Positions 50,971 through 62,029 of a DNA stretch of 64,000 nucleotides are shown here, piece after piece. Every line of letters starts with the position of its first letter. Positions within the stretch are counted from its first letter, which is position 1. Source of the DNA: Lumbricus rubellus (lineage: Eukaryota > Annelida > Clitellata > Crassiclitellata > Lumbricidae); contig OX243826.1 of assembly GCA_945859605.1 (NCBI GenBank), positions 922,916 to 986,915 of the forward strand, written 5' to 3'. The position numbers and the translations under genes are program-made. A model generated the notes under the pieces. The model had not been told where the DNA came from, searched no databases, and was given only the letters and a program-made list of their open reading frames with translations.

Positions 50971-53900
50971 AGTAGAGGGAGTAGGCGGGGATAACGACCA
51001 TTTCTAGGAACGTCGCCAGCGGCGACTTCCAGGAAACGCGCCGGCGGCGCCTTCTAGGCCACGCCCACCCAGGCTGCTAGGGCTTCTAGGCCACGCCTCC
51101 TAGGCTTCTAGGGCTTCTAGGCCACGCCCCCACAGGCTGCTAGGCTATTACGTCATACATAATTAGCATACAGGCTAGTAGAGGACTTCCAGGAACGGCC
51201 TACCTGGCTACTAGCGCTTCTAGGCTATGGGCTATAGGCTAAGGGCTATGGCGTACATTAGCGCGCTTCTAGGGAACGCCTTCTCGGCTTGTAGTGCTTC
51301 CAGGAACCCTAATTTATTATGCTAATATGCTAATTACCTATTATGCACACACACACACTGGTCCGGCCTATTCCAGGAAGCGGCGACCAATCGGCGAGCG
51401 AGAATTTCATTAGCCCAGAAAGCTGCAGCCAACCGGCCCTGGCTAAGGAGGCACTGCTACCCATTCTGCATGCTGCACTGGCTTCCACGCATCACAATCT
51501 CCCACCCATTATTTCTTCAAGCATCAATTTCTCTATCTCGGCATATCTCCGCGCCAGTCCAACCCACACACCCGGCCATATCACCTTCTTTTAGGTGTAA
51601 TATATCACTCTACAACATCTAACCTCGCCCTCCAACCCTCCAGTCCACCCCTCCACACACGCAAATTTGCATTATATGCATAAGAATCAGCCAAACAGGA
51701 AGCGGCGAGCCCTAACAACGGGCCAATCGGAAAGCGAGAAACCCTAAGTATACCATCTCTCTCTCCCTCCCTCTACAGCATTCAACCTCACCCTCCAACC
51801 CACCATTCCACCGGCCCCAACCCAAAACTATGTATTTTACACCTAAGCGCTAGCCAACCAGAAAGCGAGAAACCTAGAAACCGACCAATAAGAAGTCGAG
51901 AACGCCTAGGGACGACCTCTCTCGCCCTCTATAGCAGTCCACCTCACCCTCCAACCCTCCATTCCAAGCCTCTGCACACAAATTTATCTTATACGACTAA
52001 GAACTTACCAATCAGGAAGCGGCAAATCCTAGAGACGAACGAATTAGGAGGCGAGAATTTCTGTGTATACCTTAAAAATATATAAATTATTCACCATTTT
52101 ATTTGAAAATAGTCATAAATCAGGTATTTATACATTTAAGTTAACTAAAAGTGTAACATATATTAGGCATTTCCTACAAAATTATTCAAAAATATAGCAG
52201 CCAACAACAATTTTCTTCATCTTTTCGTATTCATATAAGTCCAAACACAGTATGAACTTCCAACAGGGCATTACCATCATAGTCACAGACAACCTTTCTT
52301 GCGCAGCTAAGCCCAAATACTACAAACTCACTCACCCTTCCATTCCCAATATGAAGCCCTTCCCACATTTCTTATACAGTCAAGTCCAAAAACCGAAGAA
52401 TCACTCAACCTTCCATTCCCAATATAGGCATCTTTCTCACTTTCATACATAGCCAAACTCAAAAACCGAAAAATCGCTCACCCGTCTTTTCCCAATATGG
52501 CGACCTTTCCAACTTTCACGCATGCTCAAACACAAAAACCGAAGAATCACTCAACCTTCCATTCTCAATATGGGCACTTTACCAACTTTCGCGCATAGGT
52601 ACACACAAAAATCCAAGAATCACTCAACCTTCCTTTCCTCATATGGCGACTTTCCCAACTTTCACGCATAGTCAAACGCAAAAATCCAAGAATCACTCAA
52701 CCTTCCTTTCCTCATATGGGCACTTTACCAATTTTCCCGCTTAGTCAAACGCAAAAACCGAAGAAGCACTCAACCTTCCTTTCCTCATATGGCGACTTGC
52801 CCAACTTTCACCCATAGTCAAACGTAAAAATCCAGGAATCACTCAACCTTCCTTTCCTCATATGGGCACTTTACCAATTTTCCCGCATAGTCAAACGCAA
52901 AAACCGAAGAAGCACTCGTCCTTCCAGTCCCAATATGGCGACTTTGTCAACTTTCGCGCGCGCTCAAACTCAAAAATCCAAGAATCACTCAACCTTCCTT
53001 TCCTCATATAGTGACTTTCCCAACTTTCGTGTATAGTCAAATGCAAAAACCCAAGAATCACTCAACCTTCCTTTCCTCATATGGCGACTTTCCCAACTTT
53101 CGTGTATAGTCAAACGCAAAAACCCAAGAATCACTCAACCTTCCTTTCCTCATATGGCGACTTTCCCAACTTTCGTGTATAGTCAAACGCAAAAACCCAA
53201 GAATCACTCAACCTTCCTTTCCTCATATGGCAACTTTCCCAACATTCGCGTATAGTCAAACGCAAAAACTCAAGAATCACTCAACCTTCCTTTCCTCATA
53301 TGGTGACTTTCCCAACTTTCGCGTATAGTCAAACGCAAAAACCCAAGAATCACTCAACCTTCCTTTCCTCATATGGAAACTTTTACAACTATCGCGCATA
53401 GTCAAACTCAAAACCGAAGAAGCGATCAACCTTCCTTTCCCAATATGGCTTCCTACGGCAACCATTATCTCCCAAGGTGGCGCCCGCACCACCTTTCCTG
53501 TACATGCACGCTCAAATAACGAACACACACGCAATTTTTTCACACACGCTAAGTCCAATTAACACAAATACACACCATTTCCAATCGCAAGATGGCACAC
53601 CTTCAGACTTTTACACACACAAGCACACACACACACACACACACACTCAAGGCCCATGAAACTCTCAACCTTCTATTCCCAAGGAATTTCTTCCACACAT
53701 AGGAATATTCAAGTAACTCATATAACTTTCCAACTCCAAAGATGGCGCACTAGCTAGCTTTCTTGGACATGCAAGAGTACAAACCACACAACCGTCACAC
53801 AGGTCTTTCAACAGGTGGCGCTTTTTCTTAAATCTTAACATATTACATGTCAAATATACAAAATTCAACAAGCATGTATTCAACATCACGGACCTTTTCA

Positions 53901-54778
53901 ATATGCGTGCGAACGAGTGGAAGCGGTAAAGGTCGAGAGGAGTGTGGGTAAAGCACATAGGCGCATGAACCTTCAATTTCTAACATATACACTTATACTT
54001 TGCTAAAATTTTCTAACTTAGGATATCAACTTTGCATGTAACAATGAAGAATGTAAGTTGTGTGAGGCAAACACTTGAAGCGTATGGTGGCAAAGCGGTA
54101 CGAATCGAACATTGGCAAGGTAAACTTATGAATATGTTAGATGTGCGGGGGGGGGGGGGGCAGAACTTGAACTTTTTAATGTAAGACACGAACTTTTACT
54201 ATTGTACGCAGCCAAACTTATAATTTACGAAGCATGAAACCTAGAAATGCATTTTGAATGTGGCAATTTGGAGAAATATGGGGTGGGGGAAGTGTGTATT
54301 CTTAAGTTTGTGGAAACAAAGGCACACATTATTTGTGATATGTCAACAATTTTGGTAAAGTACGAACTTAGCGAGCGAAGAAATGCAACTTAGGGTTACA
54401 AGTGGACAATTGCAGCGCTTTTTAGGGTTGAGAGTGCTAAGTTGGTGAAGCGCATGGGTGGGGCGAGTGTTCCATTCTTAAGTTTGTGAAAACAAAGGCG
54501 GTCATTATTTGTAACATGACACCAATTTTGGTAAAATGCCAAAATATTGTACAAAGAAACACGAATTAGGGGTACGAGTGGTGCATTGCAACGCGTATCA
54601 GGGTTAGCAGACGCGCGAAACTTAGCAGAAATCTGAATTCGTCAACTCTGAAAACGCTAAGTCCGAAAATTTTCACCGTGTAAATTCGACCGGCAGGCCC
54701 TTCGACCGGCGCGGCGGCTACGGCGGCGAGCACCCCGTCCCACACGGACGACCACGGACCCAGTGGCGAGGCTGACGA
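50971..54778 (+). repeat. Palindrome left arm
   Basis: The outer 380 bp are rich in GCTTCTAGG and GGCCACGCC motifs and contain inner copies of short direct repeats. Next come imperfect repeats of CACCCTCCAACCC with AATCAGGAAGCGGC motifs (51650-52040), then AT-rich DNA, a 73-bp tandem array, an AC run and a 14-base G run. Short frames inside show no recognisable domain. Confidence 0.85.
52330..53445 (+). repeat. 73-bp tandem array, left arm
   Basis: About 14-15 units of 73 bp, each with AATCACTCAACCTTCCTTTC, CATATGGCGACTTTCCCAAC and AGTCAAACGCAAAAA. Inner units (53036-53330) are almost identical; outer ones diverge. Its mirror image is at 56265-57380. Confidence 0.9.
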
Positions 54779-54931
54779 CGTGGCACGCGATCCCAATCGA
54801 TCCTGCTTTGGCACGTATAAAGTTAAAGACTCATGCGTATTTCGGGCGATTGAAATTTTTGAAAGAATTGTGTCGGAGCGTATTCGACTTTAGCTTCTAC
54901 GAGTCAAAGCCTGATCTAATTGGGAAAGCGG
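54779..54931. other. Diverged centre of the palindrome
   Basis: The two halves of this 153-bp centre are still weakly related as inverse copies (for example TCCCAATCGATCCTGCTTTG against TCCCAATTAGATCAGGCTTT), but far more diverged than the arms. Symmetry point is at 54855. Confidence 0.8.
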
Positions 54932-57900
54932 GCCTCGTCGTCAGCCTCGCCGCAGGGTCCGTGGTCGTCCGTGAGGGAAGGGGCGCTCGCCGCCGTAGCC
55001 GCCGCGCCGGTCGAAGGGCCTGCCGGTCGAATTTACACGGTGAAAATTTTCGGACTTAGCGTTTTCAGAGTTGACGAATTCAGATTTCTGCTAAGTTTCG
55101 CGCGTCTGCTAACCCTGATACGCGTTGCAATGCACCACTCGTACCCCTAATTCGTGTTTCTTTGTACAATATTTTGGCATTTTACCAAAATTGGTGTCAT
55201 GTTACAAATAATGACCGCCTTTGTTTTCACAAACTTAAGAATGGAACACTCGCCCCACCCATGCGCTTCACCAACTTAGCACTCTCAACCCTAAAAAGCG
55301 CTGCAATTGTCCACTTGTAACCCTAAGTTGCATTTCTTCGCTCGCTAAGTTCGTACTTTACCAAAATTGTTGACATATCACAAATAATGTGTGCCTTTGT
55401 TTCCACAAACTTAAGAATACACACTTCCCCCACCCCATATTTCTCCAAATTGCCACATTCAAAATGCATTTCTAGGTTTCATGCTTCGTAAATTATAAGT
55501 TTGGCTGCGTACAATAGTAAAAGTTCGTGTCTTACATTAAAAAGTTCAAGTTCTGCCCCCCCCCCCGCACATCTAACATATTCATAAGTTTACCTTGCCA
55601 ATGTTCGATTCGTACCGCTTTGCCACCATACGCTTCAAGTGTTTGCCTCACACAACTTACATTCTTCATTGTTACATGCAAAGTTGATATCCTAAGTTAG
55701 AAAATTTTAGCAAAGTATAAGTGTATATGTTAGAAATTGAAGGTTCATGCGCCTATGTGCTTTACCCACACTCCTCTCGACCTTTACCGCTTCCACTCGT
55801 TCGCACGCATATTGAAAAGGTCCGTGATGTTGAATACATGCTTGTTGAATTTTGTATATTTGACATGTAATATGTTAAGATTTAAGAAAAAGCGCCACCT
55901 GTTGAAAGACCTGTGTGACGGTTGTGTGGTTTGTACTCTTGCATGTCCAAGAAAGCTAGCTAGTGCGCCATCTTTGGAGTTGGAAAGTTATATGAGTTAC
56001 TTGAATATTCCTATGTGTGGAAGAAATTCCTTGGGAATAGAAGGTTGAGAGTTTCATGGGCCTTGAGTGTGTGTGTGTGTGTGTGCTTGTGTGTGTAAAA
56101 GTCTGAAGGTGTGCCATCTTGCGATTGGAAATGGTGTGTATTTGTGTTAATTGGACTTAGCGTGTGTGAAAAAATTGCGTGTGTGTTCGTTATTTGAGCG
56201 TGCATGTACAGGAAAGGTGGTGCGGGCGCCACCTTGGGAGATAATGGTTGCCGTAGGAAGCCATATTGGGAAAGGAAGGTTGATCGCTTCTTCGGTTTTG
56301 AGTTTGACTATGCGCGATAGTTGTAAAAGTTTCCATATGAGGAAAGGAAGGTTGAGTGATTCTTGGGTTTTTGCGTTTGACTATACGCGAAAGTTGGGAA
56401 AGTCACCATATGAGGAAAGGAAGGTTGAGTGATTCTTGAGTTTTTGCGTTTGACTATACGCGAATGTTGGGAAAGTTGCCATATGAGGAAAGGAAGGTTG
56501 AGTGATTCTTGGGTTTTTGCGTTTGACTATACACGAAAGTTGGGAAAGTCGCCATATGAGGAAAGGAAGGTTGAGTGATTCTTGGGTTTTTGCGTTTGAC
56601 TATACACGAAAGTTGGGAAAGTCGCCATATGAGGAAAGGAAGGTTGAGTGATTCTTGGGTTTTTGCATTTGACTATACACGAAAGTTGGGAAAGTCACTA
56701 TATGAGGAAAGGAAGGTTGAGTGATTCTTGGATTTTTGAGTTTGAGCGCGCGCGAAAGTTGACAAAGTCGCCATATTGGGACTGGAAGGACGAGTGCTTC
56801 TTCGGTTTTTGCGTTTGACTATGCGGGAAAATTGGTAAAGTGCCCATATGAGGAAAGGAAGGTTGAGTGATTCCTGGATTTTTACGTTTGACTATGGGTG
56901 AAAGTTGGGCAAGTCGCCATATGAGGAAAGGAAGGTTGAGTGCTTCTTCGGTTTTTGCGTTTGACTAAGCGGGAAAATTGGTAAAGTGCCCATATGAGGA
57001 AAGGAAGGTTGAGTGATTCTTGGATTTTTGCGTTTGACTATGCGTGAAAGTTGGGAAAGTCGCCATATGAGGAAAGGAAGGTTGAGTGATTCTTGGATTT
57101 TTGTGTGTACCTATGCGCGAAAGTTGGTAAAGTGCCCATATTGAGAATGGAAGGTTGAGTGATTCTTCGGTTTTTGTGTTTGAGCATGCGTGAAAGTTGG
57201 AAAGGTCGCCATATTGGGAAAAGACGGGTGAGCGATTTTTCGGTTTTTGAGTTTGGCTATGTATGAAAGTGAGAAAGATGCCTATATTGGGAATGGAAGG
57301 TTGAGTGATTCTTCGGTTTTTGGACTTGACTGTATAAGAAATGTGGGAAGGGCTTCATATTGGGAATGGAAGGGTGAGTGAGTTTGTAGTATTTGGGCTT
57401 AGCTGCGCAAGAAAGGTTGTCTGTGACTATGATGGTAATGCCCTGTTGGAAGTTCATACTGTGTTTGGACTTATATGAATACGAAAAGATGAAGAAAATT
57501 GTTGTTGGCTGCTATATTTTTGAATAATTTTGTAGGAAATGCCTAATATATGTTACACTTTTAGTTAACTTAAATGTATAAATACCTGATTTATGACTAT
57601 TTTCAAATAAAATGGTGAATAATTTATATATATTTTAAGGTATACACAGAAATTCTCGCCTCCTAATTCGTTCGTCTCTAGGATTTGCCGCTTCCTGATT
57701 GGTAAGTTCTTAGTCGTATAAGATAAATTTGTGTGCAGAGGCTTGGAATGGAGGGTTGGAGGGTGAGGTGGACTGCTATAGAGGGCGAGAGAGGTCGTCC
57801 CTAGGCGTTCTCGACTTCTTATTGGTCGGTTTCTAGGTTTCTCGCTTTCTGGTTGGCTAGCGCTTAGGTGTAAAATACATAGTTTTGGGTTGGGGCCGGT

Positions 57901-58739
57901 GGAATGGTGGGTTGGAGGGTGAGGTTGAATGCTGTAGAGGGAGGGAGAGAGAGATGGTATACTTAGGGTTTCTCGCTTTCCGATTGGCCCGTTGTTAGGG
58001 CTCGCCGCTTCCTGTTTGGCTGATTCTTATGCATATAATGCAAATTTGCGTGTGTGGAGGGGTGGACTGGAGGGTTGGAGGGCGAGGTTAGATGTTGTAG
58101 AGTGATATATTACACCTAAAAGAAGGTGATATGGCCGGGTGTGTGGGTTGGACTGGCGCGGAGATATGCCGAGATAGAGAAATTGATGCTTGAAGAAATA
58201 ATGGGTGGGAGATTGTGATGCGTGGAAGCCAGTGCAGCATGCAGAATGGGTAGCAGTGCCTCCTTAGCCAGGGCCGGTTGGCTGCAGCTTTCTGGGCTAA
58301 TGAAATTCTCGCTCGCCGATTGGTCACCGCTTCCTGGAATAGGCCGGACCAGTGTGTGTGTGTGCATAATAGGTAATTAGCATATTAGCATAATAAATTA
58401 GGGTTCCTGGAAGCACTACAAGCCGAGAAGGCGTTCCCTAGAAGCGCGCTAATGTACGCCATAGCCCTTAGCCTATAGCCCATAGCCTAGAAGCGCTAGT
58501 AGCCAGGTAGGCCGTTCCTGGAAGTCCTCTACTAGCCTGTATGCTAATTATGTATGACGTAATAGCCTAGCAGCCTGTGGGGGCGTGGCCTAGAAGCCCT
58601 AGAAGCCTAGGAGGCGTGGCCTAGAAGCCCTAGCAGCCTGGGTGGGCGTGGCCTAGAAGGCGCCGCCGGCGCGTTTCCTGGAAGTCGCCGCTGGCGACGT
58701 TCCTAGAAATGGTCGTTATCCCCGCCTACTCCCTCTACT
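54932..58739 (-). repeat. Palindrome right arm
   Basis: Inverse of 50971-54778. Observed differences include one base in the AATCGG region (58322 against 51386), the length of the AC run and the length of the C/G run near 55560. Confidence 0.85.
56265..57380 (-). repeat. 73-bp tandem array, right arm
   Basis: Mirror copy of 52330-53445 with the same number and order of units as far as I can follow. Confidence 0.88.
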
Positions 58740-59047
58740 GTCGCCCAGTGACCCAGTCTCTGACATTGAAGCGCGTCGGGCTCTTCGCTCCGCTGCGAAG
58801 GGACAACTGCTTGTTCCACGGGATCGCTTAGCTACCAGACAGCGCCGAGCCTTCTCGGTTGTGGGGCCGTCAATCTGGAATGTCCTCCCCCCAAACCTCC
58901 ATCTTCTCCACCTGACCAGTCAATCTTTATTTCTCAAGTCCCTTAAATCTTGTTTCTTTAGTCGTGGCTGGGCTGGGAGCACCTCTGAGTAGTTTCTTGA
59001 AGAGGCGCTATATAAATTCTAATAATGAGTGAAATGAATGAATAATG

Positions 59048-59200
59048 AATAGCGCGGACACTGCATCGTAGTTTCACGCTGAAGAGCTCGAGCAACTGCG
59101 ACTGAAGGACTTGCTCAAGGTCGCGTCGGCTTGATGTGGATTCGAACCTGGAATCATCCGGCTCCAAGGCAACGAACCGCACCACTACACCACCTCACCC
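59048..59200 (-). mobile_element. tRNA-derived SINE fragment
   Basis: The minus strand has GGTGTAGTGGTGCGGTTCGT (A-box region), then CCAGGTTCGAATCCACA (B box) and a body with AGCAAGTCCTTC. It directly follows the LINE tail. No target duplication identified. Confidence 0.65.
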
Positions 59201-60263
59201 CACAATTATGGTGTTATTTCAGACAGACCAACATGTTAAGTATATTTTTTGTAGGCCTATATTTGCAAAGTTTCAAGTAAATGTAAAAAAAACCTTCGCA
59301 GTAGTGACAAAAGAACTAGACTTTTGTACAATAATAATTATTATTGGCAAATACGTTCTATACAAACATGTCAATCAGTAAGGACTATAATAATACGAAT
59401 ATAACCCTATTTTTAAATGTAGCAACTCTAGCTTGTTTCTTTTGACGTCATAGCCCATCATTAGGCTACTGAAAAATTAAACCGCAATGGTTTACATACC
59501 TAGTGCTGTGGTTCATCGTGGCCGATCAGGTTGCGTCTGTTCTTCTGAAGACTTCGTGCAGCAGATGCGTCTCTTGCACGACGCACATGAATGAGGCTGG
59601 TTCTTTTATATGCTTTTGCAAATGCCTTGGGTCATCGGGTGCTCTGCAATTTGTCTCTTATGCGTTTGACGTTTCGTTCAATATGAAACAGCCTACTATA
59701 GCAATGACCTTGGGTCATCGGGGGCTCTATAATTTGTCTATGGAGTACCGTTTAACGTTTCGTTCAATATGAAACAGCCTACTAGCAAAGACTTTGGGTC
59801 ATCGCCGCTCATCGGGTGCTCTGTAATTTGTCTATGGAGCACCGCTTAACCGTTTCGTTCATTTTGATAATAGCCTACCATACATATTTTGGCCTGCAAT
59901 ACTCCGTACACTAAACCGTTTAAACATCTGTCACATCTCAGCGATGTCGTGTGCGCATGCGCAGACGGTCGAGTCGATTCCACCCTAGATAGCCTATCTT
60001 ACATTTACTGAGTCTAACAGAAATGTAGGCTAAACAAGCAACAAGTGTGGCTTAAGTTTACGATGTTCTAAGCCGCCTATTATTTTTTTGTGTGTAAAAG
60101 AAAGTCCAATTGTCTGTCTTTTCCCGTTTTCCGTTGATTGAAACTGTTTTCGATGTTTTTTTTTCGACAAAATGACAACGTGTGCCAACAACTCTCAATT
60201 ATCTGTCTTTATGCATGCATAGGCTAGTAGAATATTCAACAATCATCTGTCTATAATCATGAT
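59201..60263. repeat. Host DNA with 100-bp imperfect tandem repeats
   Basis: About three units near 59600-59870 share CTTGGGTCATCGG, CTCTGTAATTTGTCTATGGA and CGTTTCGTTCAATATGAAAC. The remainder has no recognisable gene. Confidence 0.6.
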
Positions 60264-60666
60264 TAGGGCAGTTCCAAAATCACGATTTCACGAAAATCAC
60301 GGAAACCGTGAATTTCGCTGTTTGCCATGAATTTGGCCTTTTGTCGTGATTTTCCGTGATTTCTTACATTTTCGGCACTTTTTTTGTAAAAACGCGTTAG
60401 CAATGGTTGCAAAACACGTCAAAAATGGCGCCGACGACCAAAAACAGCGAGGAACCATTAAATTAATCTAAGAATTTTATTTTGGGGAGTGAATGACGTC
60501 GCTGACAAGAGAAGACTCATTTATAAATACTCGTATTTTTAACGTGTTTTTACAAAAAAAGCTGAAGATGTAAAAAATCACGGAAAATCACGGTGCCGTG
60601 AATTTTTTTTTTCAAAAGTATGCCGTGATTTTTTCACGTTTTGACCGTGATTTTGGAACTGCCCTA
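60264..60666. mobile_element. hAT-type MITE, 403 bp
   Basis: Inverted ends TAGGGCAGTTCCAAAATCAC and complement enclose the element, flanked by an exact 8-bp duplication ATCATGAT (60256-60263, 60667-60674). Inside are several inverted copies of AATCACGG/CCGTGATT. No coding capacity. Its TAGGG start and 8-bp duplication resemble the autonomous hAT-like element at 5773. Confidence 0.9.
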
Positions 60667-60674
60667 ATCATGAT

Positions 60675-62029
60675 CATGTCAGTGACCTCAAACTTTATTT
60701 CCATAGAATTATGGGTTTTAGCTTTTGAGCAATAGATTTGAACTGCTATTTTAGTGCAATGTTTTATCGAATCTAATTTTACACAGACAGCAGATGGGAA
60801 ATTATACGCCTCCGATCGAAGCCAATCTTTTTACAAGTGATTGAAACATTCAACACGAGCGACAGTTTCTTCAGACAGGCAGCTTTCATCAAACGTGTAG
60901 GCGACTCTGATTTTCAATTAAAAATCAAAATCAAAACTACATTTAAAATAAATTAAACTATCGATTCTGTTTAAGGATGTCACTACCATGACAACATTGC
61001 AGCAGTGAACTTACATTATGGGTGTCATGTGGTACCAAATAATGGTATTTATTCTGAGCTTCATGTGGCTTGCACCCGATAGCCCGTTGTTCCCGATAGC
61101 CCATTGTTCCCGATAGCCCATTGTTCCCGATAGCCCATTGTTGATTGCATAAAACAAAATTATGTAAATCCGTAATATTGGCCTACATGTATTGTAGAAA
61201 TGTGGGTATTGTATATTATCCGTATGACATCTATTACGTAGCCACGTTATCTATTCTAAAGCATAAGCTTACGCATGCCATAGGCCTAATTATCGTAATC
61301 GTAATCGTAATCTCCAAATTTCTGAAGCGCAACTTGAAAGCAAAGCACGGGGCACCCGCTTATACTAGGCGGGCCACGAAAGACCCCCTACCAATTTCTT
61401 GGTCAGAAGTAAATTGGTCAGTTGAAATGGAAAATTTTTCGTAGTTGCATGTTGCCTGAACAATCAGTGAACATTAAGTTGGTTACCGAAATAAACACGT
61501 GATGTTATGCTACGTTATACCCAACAACAATATTTTGTCCGTCTGTGTCTCGGCGCTGCAACGTCTGCACATCTAAATTTTGCGTGAAGCCACGATTAAG
61601 AGTATCAATCTTTCCTCAGCCTGAACTGCATCCACATGCAGGTGATTACAATTCAGCGCACGTCAATGAAGAAGTAGCATGGTGGAGAAAAGAGATGGAT
61701 CATACAATGCTCTCGAAATTCCATCTCAATTTCAAACATAATTATTATCATCACATAAACCACATCCGAAAGACTTTTGCAGAAATGGTTTTTCTCCCTC
61801 GGGTGAAGTGATTTTGGCAATCGAAATAGGGCCTAATTCTCCGAGACTAACTTTCGCGAAGTGACTTTAAATTTGTTTATTTAAATTTTCATTTAAGCAA
61901 TATTGTGATTTATAAACATATAAGCCTATGTAATTAATGCAAATATTAAAGAAACATAATTATTACAGGCTATAATTACATATTTCATTAATGTAATATT
62001 ATAGAAGCATTGACTATAGGCCTATTACC
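60675..62029. repeat. Host DNA with an 18-bp tandem repeat
   Basis: CCCGATAGCCCATTGTT recurs four times at 61077-61145. Other frames here are short and unrecognised. Confidence 0.55.

Larger units (their letters stand above)
50971..58739. mobile_element. Giant palindromic (foldback) element, 7.77 kb
   Basis: The whole stretch is one inverted repeat: arms 50971-54778 and 54932-58739 are nearly identical, with a few substitutions and microsatellite-length differences, around a diverged centre of about 150 bp. It begins AGTAGAGGGAGTAGG and ends with the inverse. Flanks are GTCGCC on both sides (50965-50970, 58740-58745), a 6-bp target duplication inside a LINE. No recognised protein is encoded. 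Sea-urchin TU and Drosophila FB foldback elements are the nearest architectural analogues. The 8-bp terminus AGTAGAGG and the 6-bp duplication are the same as those of the Polinton here. Confidence 0.85.
50714..59047 (+). pseudogene. LINE 3' end, split by the palindromic element
   Basis: Left part (50714-50970) encodes LVHAFVTSRIDHCCSILVGL and, after a stop, YRIAALVSRCILG, typical of the thumb region of non-LTR reverse transcriptases. Right part (58746-59047) encodes RRAFSVVGPSIWNVLPPNLH and ends SRGWAGSTSE, then a 3' end with CTATATAAAT and GAAT repeats. The two parts are separated by 50971-58739 with a 6-bp duplication. The LINE is 5'-truncated and contains a stop. Another member of the family is at 62455-62800. 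Confidence 0.75.

Noticed and set aside
52330..53445. CRISPR-like regular repeats
   Set aside because: Units of 73 bp are contiguous without unique spacers, in an animal foldback element.
54763..55150. Genes at the palindrome centre
   Set aside because: Frames arise from GC-rich inverted copies and show no recognisable domain.
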